Assembly: GCF_900110955.1 (NCBI RefSeq)
Contig: NZ_FOFR01000004.1
Span: 257,290 to 321,289, forward strand
Reading direction: 5' to 3'
DNA: 64,000 bases
Source of the DNA: Lentzea xinjiangensis
GTDB lineage: Bacteria > Actinomycetota > Actinomycetes > Mycobacteriales > Pseudonocardiaceae
Shown: positions 1-9,837 of the stretch, in pieces
Layout of the letters: every line of letters starts with the position of its first letter
How positions within the stretch are numbered: the stretch's first letter is position 1
Made by a program: the position numbers and the translations under genes
Notes under the pieces: model-generated
What the model was told of the DNA's origin: nothing
The model's input: the letters and a program-made list of their open reading frames with translations, nothing else
Databases searched by the model: none

Positions 1-2
1 CC

Positions 3-650
3 CTGGCCGAACAGCGCTTCGGCGCGGCACGTGGTGCCCGCACGGCCGTACTGGTCGCCATCGGCACGGGCATCGGCGCGGCCTTGCTGCTCAACGGCGA
101 GGTCTTCCGCGGTGCCTACGGTGTCGCTCCCGAACTGGGCCATCTGCGCGTCGTGCCCGATGGACGCCCCTGCCCGTGCGGCAAGAACGGCTGCTGGGAG
201 CGCTACTGCAGCGGCACGGCCCTGAGTGCCACGGCCGTGGAACTGCTGGCCAAGCACCCCGGTGTGTCGACCGTGCTGGCCCGTGAGGCCGCCGGCGACT
301 CCCGCGCGGTGACCGGACGCCGGGTGGCGGGTGCCGCCAGGGACGGCGACCCGCTGGCCAAGCGCGCGATGGCGGAGCTGGCCCGCTGGCTCGGCGAGGG
401 CCTGGCGCTGGTCGCCGACGTCTACGACCCCGAGGTGATCGTCATCGGGGGCGGGGTGTCGGAGTCGGCGCCGCTGTTCCTCGACGACGCCCGCGAGCGC
501 TACGCCGCCGTCGTCACCGGCGCGGGCCACCGGCCGCTGGCGCGGATCCGCACCGCCCAGCTCGGCGACGACGCCGGCATCGTGGGCGCGGCGACGCTGG
601 CCCGCGAGATGACGACGTCGATGGCCGAGAACCACTCGCGCCGGTCCTGA
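3..650 (+). CDS. ROK-family glucokinase, C-terminal part (5' end outside window)
   Basis: Open from the first bases of the window, so the N-terminal ATP-binding lobe is missing. The visible part has the phosphate-binding stretch IGTGIGAALL, the substrate-binding ELGH motif and the ROK zinc signature CPCGKNGCWE (C-x-C-x4-C pattern), then the C-terminal helix-rich lobe with VIVIGGGVSES. ROK glucokinases phosphorylate glucose at C6 in the cytoplasm to feed glycolysis, and in actinomycetes also act in carbon catabolite control. The protein ends 1 base before the end of the convergent DUF3140 gene. Glucose is the most likely substrate, but a related ROK sugar kinase cannot be excluded without the N-terminus. 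Confidence 0.85.
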   Translation: MAEQRFGAARGARTAVLVAIGTGIGAALLLNGEVFRGAYGVAPELGHLRVVPDGRPCPCGKNGCWERYCSGTALSATAVELLAKHPGVSTVLAREAAGDSRAVTGRRVAGAARDGDPLAKRAMAELARWLGEGLALVADVYDPEVIVIGGGVSESAPLFLDDARERYAAVVTGAGHRPLARIRTAQLGDDAGIVGAATLAREMTTSMAENHSRRS

Positions 651-651
651 C

Positions 652-984
652 CTACTTCCCGAGGGGGTCGTGGCCCCAGTTCATCAGGGAGTAGCGCCAG
701 CGGCTGTCCTCGACGTCGCCGCCCGGCCGCTGGGCGAGGTGGCGGTGGACGTAGCCGACGACCTTGCGCATGTGCTCGTAATCGCTGTCGGTGAGGTCGT
801 CGCGTTTGGTCCTGAGCAGCTCCACGATGCGCCGGCCGGACGCGTGCCCGGTCGACTCGCCGGACTTCTTGTCGCCGACCTCCTCCGACTCGTCGGAGCC
901 GAGCCAGCGCTCCAGCTCCGCCGCGGTCATGTTGACCGCGGCGCCGAAGTCCTGGCGGGTCTTCTCCTGCTCCTCGTCGCGCAC
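652..984 (-). CDS. DUF3140 family protein
   Basis: Small soluble actinobacterial protein of unknown function, about 110 residues. The body NMTAAELERWL, then STGHASGRRIVELL, MRKVVGYVHRHLAQRP and the ending SLMNWGHDP match the conserved DUF3140 pattern. A longer frame opens at 1038, but its first 18 residues are not part of the family. GTG at 984 is preceded by a strong AGGAGG run, so I place the start there. It is divergent from the DUF2945 gene, leaving about 50 bp for both promoters. The two families are often neighbours in actinomycetes (general knowledge). No catalytic residues are evident. Confidence 0.8.
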   Translation of the reverse strand: MRDEEQEKTRQDFGAAVNMTAAELERWLGSDESEEVGDKKSGESTGHASGRRIVELLRTKRDDLTDSDYEHMRKVVGYVHRHLAQRPGGDVEDSRWRYSLMNWGHDPLGK

Positions 985-1036
985 CCCGTCCTCCTCCTGG
1001 CGGCGTTGGCTGGTCCGGACGGGGTACCCCGCGGTC

Positions 1037-1252
1037 ATGACGAAGCATCCCTACGAACCGGGTGACGAGGTCGAGTGGTCGAGCCACGGCAGCACGACGC
1101 ACGGTGAGGTGAAGGAGGAGATCACCGAGGAGAAGCAGGCTGCCGGGCGCAAGGTGAGCGCCTCGGAGGAGGAACCGCAGTACCGGGTGCGGAGTGCGAA
1201 GAGCGGCAAGGACGCCGTGCACAAGCCGAGCGCGCTGCGGAAGAAGAAGTGA
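1037..1252 (+). CDS. DUF2945 / hypervirulence-associated TUDOR-domain protein
   Basis: A 71-residue, highly charged protein beginning MTKHPYEPGDEVEW. This resembles the small TUDOR/SH3-like beta-barrel family annotated DUF2945 (hypervirulence-associated protein), with an early GDxVxW strand, a central variable acidic loop, a YRVRSAKSGKDAVHKPSAL segment and a lysine-rich C-terminus. The function is unknown; some relatives are proposed to bind nucleic acid or peptides. ATG at 1037 sits in the palindrome TCATGA. The gene is followed by a perfect hairpin terminator. Confidence 0.75.
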   Translation: MTKHPYEPGDEVEWSSHGSTTHGEVKEEITEEKQAAGRKVSASEEEPQYRVRSAKSGKDAVHKPSALRKKK

Positions 1253-1267
1253 ACGGTCGCGGGAAGC

Positions 1268-1306
1268 GGGGCTGAGTTGTTCGCGGCGAGCGAACAACTC
1301 AGCCCC
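1268..1306. terminator. Perfect hairpin, likely bidirectional terminator
   Basis: A 17-bp perfect stem (1268-1284 with 1290-1306) and a 5-base loop lie between the + strand DUF2945 gene and the - strand 37-codon ORF. There is no long T-run, as is usual in actinomycetes. Confidence 0.75.
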
Positions 1307-1313
1307 CGAAGCG

Positions 1314-1427
1314 TTAGCGGCCGAACAGGCGCAGGATGCGCGGGCGGCGGCGCTTGGCGCGCTCCGCGTCCTTCTTGCTCAGGGTCGCCATGGCACGGGC
1401 CATCATCAGGTGCTGCATCTGGTCCAT
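1314..1427 (-). CDS. Possible 37-residue basic peptide
   Basis: Short ORF opening at ATG 1427. The N-half is Met/His-rich (MDQMQHLMMARAMATL) and the C-half is strongly basic (KRRRPRILRLFGR). It ends 8 bases before the bidirectional hairpin, the position expected of a real short gene, and opens into a leader free of other genes. No clear ribosome binding site is visible, so it may be leaderless or not translated. Function unknown; the Arg-rich tail could bind nucleic acid or membrane. Conservation in relatives would be needed to confirm it. Confidence 0.4.
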   Translation of the reverse strand: MDQMQHLMMARAMATLSKKDAERAKRRRPRILRLFGR

Positions 1428-1510
1428 GCCGACACCGTAGGCACGACCGAATCGTTATCTGAAGGTTTGAGTGGCCGTTATCACGCCGTTACCCGTCGGG
1501 ACGCGACGTG

Positions 1511-1978
1511 TCACACCTGCGCGCCGTCGTCCCAGCCGGAGTCCGGCGGCGGGGTGTTGCGCATCCGCAGGATCAGCCAGCCGACGCCCGCGCAGAGCGC
1601 CACCAGGGACAGCGGGGTGCCGATGCTCGGCTGCAGCCCGAAGAGGCCGGGCACGACCAGCAGCAGGATGCCCAGCACGAACAGGCCGAGCGCCGCGAAC
1701 GTGGAGGCGCGCAGCGCCGGGAACGGCGGCGGCTCCGGCGGCACGTAGTGGTCCTCGTCGTCCCGATCTCGGCGTTCTGGCTCGTCCTCGGGTTCCGGCG
1801 GGAGGTCGTCGGCCGTGTCGTCGGGCGCTTCGCGTTCGTCGCGGACGGCCACGGGGCTCGCCTCGTCGAGGTCGAGCCAGTCCTTGCCGACGCCGTCCCG
1901 TTCGAGACCCGCGACGATCTCGGCAAAGAGCTCGTCGACGTTCTCGGGGCCGTCGGTCGAGTCGCGCCGGGCGTTCAT
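1511..1978 (-). CDS. Small membrane protein with acidic cytoplasmic N-terminus
   Basis: 155 residues from ATG 1978, which has GGAGAGG six bases upstream. Residues 1-80 are hydrophilic and acidic (DDTADDLPPEPEDEPE) and end in a proline-rich PPEPPPF stretch. Two hydrophobic helices follow (about 92-114 and 118-140), with a short polar tail. No enzyme motif is seen. The pattern of an acidic tail plus a two-helix hairpin is common in unclassified actinobacterial membrane proteins. It lies divergently upstream of the acyltransferase gene with about 200 bp between, and reads toward the 37-residue ORF. Confidence 0.65.
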   Translation of the reverse strand: MNARRDSTDGPENVDELFAEIVAGLERDGVGKDWLDLDEASPVAVRDEREAPDDTADDLPPEPEDEPERRDRDDEDHYVPPEPPPFPALRASTFAALGLFVLGILLLVVPGLFGLQPSIGTPLSLVALCAGVGWLILRMRNTPPPDSGWDDGAQV

Positions 1979-2183
1979 CCAGAGCCTCTCCACGAGCCGC
2001 ACCCTCTTGACCCCACATCGTTGCACGGTCGGGACGTGTAGCGGGTGACGGCGGCCAGGTCGGCGGTACGCGGGGCGCGGGGCGTGACGCCCCCGGCCCC
2101 GACTCGTTGTGTGAGGTGCCGTCGGCTCCGTAGGCTGGCTGGCGGGATCAAGGTTCGCGGTGTCTAGGGAGGCGCTCCCCAAA

Positions 2184-2918
2184 GTGCTGTACTGGTTGAT
2201 GAAGCACGTCCTCCTGGGACCGATCCTGCGGTTGTTCTTCCAGCCCAAGATCATCGAGGGTGCCGAGAACATCCCGGAGGACGGCGGAGCGATCCTGGCG
2301 AGCAACCACCTCGCCGTGTCCGACTCCTTCTTCCTGCCGCTGATGCTGTCGCGGCGCGTGACGTTCCCCGCCAAGATCGAGTACTTCACCGGCACGGGGG
2401 TCAAGGGCAAGCTGCAGAAGTGGTTCTTCTCCGGCGTCGGCCAGGTGCCGATCGACCGGTCCAGCGCGTCCGCCGCGCAGGGCGCGCTCGACACCGGCGT
2501 GCGGATCGTGCGCGAGGGCAAGCTGCTCGGCATCTACCCCGAGGGCACCCGCTCGCCCGACGGCCGCCTCTACAAGGGCAAGGTCGGTGTCGCGTGGATC
2601 GCGCTGGAGTCCGGTGTGCCGGTCATCCCCGTCGCGATGTTCGGCACCGACAAGGCCAACCCCATCGGATCGAGGATGTGGAAGCCGCACCCGATCCGGA
2701 TCAAGATCGGCAAGCCGCTCGACTTCTCCCGCTACGAGGGCCTGTCCGGCGACCGGTTCGTGCTGCGGTCGATCACCGACGAGATCATGTACGCGTTGAT
2801 GGAGCTCTCCGGCCAGGAGTACGTCGACGTCTACGCGGCCAAGGCCAAGGAGCAGCCGGCCGGCGGTCAGCAGCGGGGCGGCAAGCCCGACCGGGTGCCC
2901 GAGACGAAGGCGGGCTGA
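2184..2918 (+). CDS. 1-acyl-sn-glycerol-3-phosphate acyltransferase (PlsC family, Rv2182c-like)
   Basis: 244 residues. The catalytic NHLAVSD (H-x4-D) motif is near residues 41-47 and the acceptor-binding YPEGTRSPDGRLYKGK block near 118-133, in the order typical of PlsC/AGPAT enzymes, with a hydrophobic N-terminus. It should acylate lysophosphatidate or a related acceptor at the membrane. GTG at 2184 aligns with the expected start of mycobacterial relatives and has GGGAGGCG about 10 bases upstream; GTG at 2160 is an upstream alternative. It is followed after 21 bp by the exoribonuclease gene, the order also seen in mycobacteria. Confidence 0.88.
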   Translation: MLYWLMKHVLLGPILRLFFQPKIIEGAENIPEDGGAILASNHLAVSDSFFLPLMLSRRVTFPAKIEYFTGTGVKGKLQKWFFSGVGQVPIDRSSASAAQGALDTGVRIVREGKLLGIYPEGTRSPDGRLYKGKVGVAWIALESGVPVIPVAMFGTDKANPIGSRMWKPHPIRIKIGKPLDFSRYEGLSGDRFVLRSITDEIMYALMELSGQEYVDVYAAKAKEQPAGGQQRGGKPDRVPETKAG

Positions 2919-2939
2919 CCGGACCCCTAGGGTGTCGCG

Positions 2940-3452
2940 GTGCGGTTCTTCTACGACTGTGAGTTCATCGAGGACGGGGTGACGATCGACCTCGTGTCGA
3001 TCGGGGTGGTCGACGAGGAAGGCCGCGAGTTCTACGCCGTGTCCACCGAGTTCGACCCCGAGCGCGCGGGTCCGTGGGTGCGGCAGAACGTGCTCAACCA
3101 GCTCCCCTCGCCCGCGGACAGGGCGTGGCGCAGCCGCGAGCGCATCCGCGAGGACCTGCTGGACTTCCTCGGCGCCCGCAACGCCGCGCGCGACGAGGTC
3201 GAGCTGTGGGCGTGGTTCGCCGCCTACGACCACGTGGCGCTGGCACAGCTGTGGGGTGCGATGCCCGCGTTGCCGCGTGCCCTGCCCCGGTTCACCCGCG
3301 ACCTGCGGCAGCGCTGGGACGACGTCGGCCGCCCCAAGCTGCCCGCGCCTCCCGCCGACGCGCACGACGCCCTCGCCGACGCGCGCCACAACCTCGCGCG
3401 GTGGAATGTGATCGAGGAACACCGGCGCAAAATCGGGTTTCCCGTCCGGTGA
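2940..3452 (+). CDS. 3'-5' exoribonuclease, Rv2179c-like
   Basis: 170 residues. It starts RFFYDCEFIEDG, an Exo-I motif with Asp and Glu metal ligands, has a middle WAWFAAYDHVAL (Exo-II-like Asp), and ends with DAHDALADARHN, an Exo-III His/Asp motif. This fits the small DEDDh exoribonucleases characterised for mycobacterial Rv2179c, which act on RNA with a 3' overhang in a metal-dependent way. The start is GTG at 2940. It lies between the acyltransferase and pfkA on the same strand. Length is close to the family's usual 165-175 residues. Confidence 0.85.
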   Translation: MRFFYDCEFIEDGVTIDLVSIGVVDEEGREFYAVSTEFDPERAGPWVRQNVLNQLPSPADRAWRSRERIREDLLDFLGARNAARDEVELWAWFAAYDHVALAQLWGAMPALPRALPRFTRDLRQRWDDVGRPKLPAPPADAHDALADARHNLARWNVIEEHRRKIGFPVR

Positions 3453-3528
3453 GTGGGACCCGCGTTGCTGCACCGATACAGCTCGTGAAAGTCTGAGTGA
3501 CACAGAACACGAGAGATTGGGCAAGCAG

Positions 3529-4557
3529 ATGCGCATCGGTGTGCTCACTGGCGGTGGTGACTGCCCCGGTCTGAACGCCGTGATCCGGGCCGTGGTCCGC
3601 AAGGGCATCAAGGCACACGGCTGGGAGATCGTCGGGTTCCGCAACGGCTGGCAGGGTCCGATCGAGAACCTGACCAAGCCGATCGACCTCACGGACGTCG
3701 AGGAGATCCTCACCCGTGGTGGCACCATCCTCGGCTCGTCGCGCACGAACCCCTACAAGGTCGAGGGCGGCGTCGACCGCATCCGCGAGACCATCGCGGC
3801 GAACAACATCGACGCCATCGTCGCGATCGGCGGCGAGGACACCCTCGGTGTCGCCAAGCGCCTGACCGACGACGGCATCGGCGTCGTGGGTGTGCCGAAG
3901 ACGATCGACAACGACCTCGGCGCCACGGACTACACGTTCGGCTTCGACACGGCCGTGCACATCGCGACCGAGGCCATCGACCGCCTGCGCACCACGGCGG
4001 AGTCGCACCACCGCGCCCTCGTCGTCGAGGTCATGGGCCGGCACGCGGGCTGGATCGCCCTGCACTCCGGTCTCGCCGGTGGCGCGAACGTCATCCTCGT
4101 GCCCGAGCGCCCGTTCAACGTCGACAAGGTCGTCGAGCACGTGGAGCGCCGGTTCGAGAGCGAGTTCGCGCCGATCATCGTCGTCGCCGAGGGCGCGATG
4201 CCCGAGGGCGGCGCCGAGGTGCTGCACTCCGGTGAGCGCGACGCCTTCGGTCACGTCCGCCTCGGCGGCGTCGGCCAGTGGCTCGCCGAGGAGATCGCGG
4301 ACCGCACCGGCAAGGAGTCCCGCGCGGCCATCCTCGGCCACATCCAGCGCGGCGGCACGCCGACCGCCTACGACCGCGTTCTCGCCACCCGCTTCGGCCT
4401 GCACGCCGTCGACGCCGTCGCGGCGGGCGACTTCGGCACGATGGTCGCGCTGCGCGGCACCGACATCGTGCGCGTGAAGCTGTCGGAGGCGACGGCGGAG
4501 CTCAAGACGGTTCCGACCGAGCGCTACGAAGAGGCCGAGGTCTTCTTCGGGGCCTGA
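3529..4557 (+). CDS. pfkA: 6-phosphofructokinase with PPi-type active-site residues
   Basis: 342 residues from ATG 3529. It has the N-terminal MRIGVLTGGGDCPGLN phosphate-donor loop, GGEDT at 101-105, PKTIDND at 123-129 (catalytic Asp127) and MGRHAGW substrate binding. By E. coli numbering the donor-site residues are Asp104 and Lys124. That combination marks pyrophosphate-dependent enzymes such as that of Amycolatopsis methanolica, whereas ATP enzymes have Gly104. The likely reaction is therefore reversible phosphorylation of fructose 6-phosphate using PPi. It is monocistronic or the last gene of the plsC-exoribonuclease run, and ends at a strong hairpin. Donor choice is inferred from two residues. 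Confidence 0.9.
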   Translation: MRIGVLTGGGDCPGLNAVIRAVVRKGIKAHGWEIVGFRNGWQGPIENLTKPIDLTDVEEILTRGGTILGSSRTNPYKVEGGVDRIRETIAANNIDAIVAIGGEDTLGVAKRLTDDGIGVVGVPKTIDNDLGATDYTFGFDTAVHIATEAIDRLRTTAESHHRALVVEVMGRHAGWIALHSGLAGGANVILVPERPFNVDKVVEHVERRFESEFAPIIVVAEGAMPEGGAEVLHSGERDAFGHVRLGGVGQWLAEEIADRTGKESRAAILGHIQRGGTPTAYDRVLATRFGLHAVDAVAAGDFGTMVALRGTDIVRVKLSEATAELKTVPTERYEEAEVFFGA

Positions 4558-4578
4558 TCGACCGGCACCGCACCCCGC

Positions 4579-4610
4579 AAGGCCGGGCGTCCCCGCGGAC
4601 GCCCGGCCTT
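4579..4610 (+). terminator. pfkA intrinsic terminator
   Basis: Perfect 14-bp stem (4579-4592 with 4597-4610) with loop CCGC, starting 22 bases after the pfkA stop. Confidence 0.8.
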
Positions 4611-4652
4611 CCGCGTGTGCGGGCGGGCTTCCCACCGCGGTCGCGAAGGGGT

Positions 4653-6912
4653 TCACAGGGGCCGGAGCGCGGGCGTCGCCTTCTGCGGGTTCTCGGGCAG
4701 GGGACGACGTGGTTGCGTCTCGTGGGCGGGGGTGTCCGGTGTCTCGCGAAGTCCGACGCGCCGGTGCAGCCGGCGCATCGGCGTGGGAGCCCACCACGCG
4801 TGGCGTCCGAGCATCCGCATGCCGACCGGCATCAGCACACCGCGGATGAGCGTGGCGTCCAGCAGCACGGCCAGTCCCGCTCCGATGCCGAACATCTGGA
4901 CGAAGCTCACGCCGCTACCGGCGAAAGCGCAGAGGCTGACCGCGATTCAGCGCCGCGGCGGTGGACACGAGCCGCCCGGAGCGGGACATCCCGAGGACCA
5001 CCGCGCGGTGGTGGTCGGCGCCTTGGTCGTGGGCCTCCTTGATCCGGCTCACCACGAACAGCTCGTAGTCGATGGACAGGCCGAGGATGATGCTGAACAT
5101 CAGCACCAGCATGCAGGTGTTGAGCGGCAACGGGGTGAAGCCGAGCACCGGCGACAGCCACCCCTCCTGGAAGATCAGCACCAGCACCCCGAGCGTGGCC
5201 GACAGGCCGAGCACGTTGAACGCCAGCGCCCGCACCGGCTGCAGCAGGCTTCCGGTGAACAGGAACAACAGGGTGAACGTGGTGAGCGCGACCAACGTGA
5301 TCGCCAGCGGCAGCCGGTCCCCGATCGCGTCCTGGCTGTCGGCCAGCAGTGCCGCCTCGCCGCCGACCACGACCGAGGTGCCGGCCGGTCGCGGCAGCGC
5401 GCGGATCGCGCTGATCAGCTCGCGCGCCCGCGCGGAGCCCGGGCCGGCCGCCACGAGGAGGCGCTGGCTGTCGCCGCGGGCGAGCGCGGGGCCGGCGGGG
5501 GCCGGTCCGCTGGCGTGACCGCGGGCGAACGTCCCCGCGCTGGACGTCACCCGCAGCACACCGGGGAGCTCGGAGATCCGGCGCGCGTGGCCCGCGACCG
5601 CGGCCGGCTCGGCGGTGCCCTGGAGGACGACCTGGACCGCCCTGTCGTCCTCGTTGCGGAAGTGGTCGCGCAGCGCGTCGCCCACCACCCGGCTGTGCGC
5701 CGAAGCCGGGAGCACCCGGTCGTCGGGCATGCCGAGCTCCGCGTGCAGCAGCGGCACTGCGGCCAGCAGCAGCAGGACGATCACCGGCACCCCGGTGAGC
5801 ACCGGCCGGCGCGTGGCGGCGTCGGCCAGCCTTGCCCAAAACGCCGAACCGGAGCACGCCGAACTGGAGGACGGAGGGCGCCGGTGCGCCCACGGCAGGC
5901 GTCCGGCGTCGACCTTCGGCCCGAGCGCGGCCAGCGCCGCCGGCAGCACGAGCACGGCGCTGACCGTCGAGGCGGCGACCACCCCGATCCCGGCGTAGGC
6001 GAACGAGCGCAGGAAGTACATCGGGAACAACAGCAGCACGGCGAGCGCGGCGGCGACCGTGACGGCGCTGAACACGATCGTCCGGCCGGCCGTCTGCACG
6101 GTCCGCGCCACCGCGGCGGAGGTGTCGAGGCCGGCGGCCAGCTCCTCGCGGAACCGGCTGATCGTCAGCAGCGCGTAGTCGACGGCCAGTCCCAGGCCCA
6201 GGCCGATCGCCATGTTGATCGAGTAGATCGACACGTCGGTCAGCGACCCGATGACCGACAGCCCCGCGACGGTGCACACGATCGCGATGCCACCCATGAC
6301 CAGGGGCAGGATCGCGGCCACGAGCGTGCGGAAGGCGAGCACCAGCAGGAGCAGGATCACCGGAACGGCGATCAGCTCGGCCAGCAGCAGGTCGGCGGCG
6401 AGCTGCCGGTCGGCGTCCAGCTCGGCCGCCGCCCTGCCGCCGATGTGGACGGTGATCGGGCCCCGGTCGCCGGCGTGCCGCTCCCGCAGCCGCTCGACGG
6501 TGTCCGCGTTGCTCCCGGAGTCACCGGAGAACTGGCCGAGGGCGAGGGCGTGCCGGCCGTCGCCCGAGCGCAGCTGCGGCGCCCCGGTGACGAAGTACGA
6601 GGTCACCTGGGACAGCGCCGGGTCGGCCGCCAGGCGCGCGGTCAGCTCGGCGCCCGCCTGCCTGACCGCCGCGTCGTCGACCGCGCCGCCGCGAGCGGAG
6701 ATCAGCACCAGGGCGTTGACGTGACCGCCGAACCGCTCCTCGATCAGCGCCTGCGCCTGCCAGGACTCCGAGCCCGGATCACCGAAACCGGACGTCGTCA
6801 GGGTGCCGGAGGCCGTGCACCCGAGCGCTCCGGCACCGATGACCACCAGCGCGCCGGCCACCAGGACGGCGCGTGCGTGTCCCGTGACGAACCGGCCGAT
6901 ACCTCTGAACAC
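4653..6912 (-). pseudogene. MMPL/RND-family membrane exporter, frameshifted near the C-terminus
   Basis: The first 651 codons from ATG 6912 encode a typical MMPL transporter: N-terminal helix, a large periplasmic loop (about 40-175), two multi-helix blocks containing GLGLAVDYALL and LGLSIDYELF, and a second loop. After TAAAL the frame runs into LNRGQPLRFRR and stops at 4915. Shifting one base at the TT of 4946-4947 restores IAVSLCAFAGSGVSFVQM and leads into the last helix (GLAVLLDATLIRGVLMP) and tail, ending at 4653. The restored protein would be about 752 residues, the normal family length. So either the gene is inactivated, losing its last helices, or one base is a sequencing error. MMPL proteins export lipids or small molecules. 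Confidence 0.85.
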
Positions 6913-7138
6913 GGGCGGACTCCCTCTTCATCGGATGCCGGTCGACCGAGCGGGCGCCGCGCCAAAGTAAGTGGCATCCGATTTGCCTGCGCTTTGTGTC
7001 GCCCGGTCGAGCGTCCCTCGACGGAGTGCGCAAATGGGGAACCGGCGATCGAAGTCCCTTGCGCCTCAAGGGTTCGAGCTGCTCCGGTGATCCCTGCATG
7101 CTGAAGAAATGTCGCGAATATTCACGCGACACGATTGA

Positions 7139-9760
<2,622 letters not shown>

Positions 9761-9787
9761 CCGTCACCACGGGAACAAGGCCGAAAG

Positions 9788-9822
9788 CGAAGGGCCCCGC
9801 GCCGGGAGCGCGGGGCCCTTCG
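9788..9822. terminator. Bidirectional terminator between aroG and pknL
   Basis: Perfect 15-bp GC-rich stem (9788-9802 with 9808-9822), 5-base loop, between two convergent genes. Confidence 0.8.
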
Positions 9823-9837
9823 CCTTCGCCTGACGGG

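Noticed and set aside
2148..3746. 532-codon minus-strand frame over the acyltransferase and exoribonuclease
   Set aside because: Low-complexity Arg/His/Gly translation antisense to two recognised genes.
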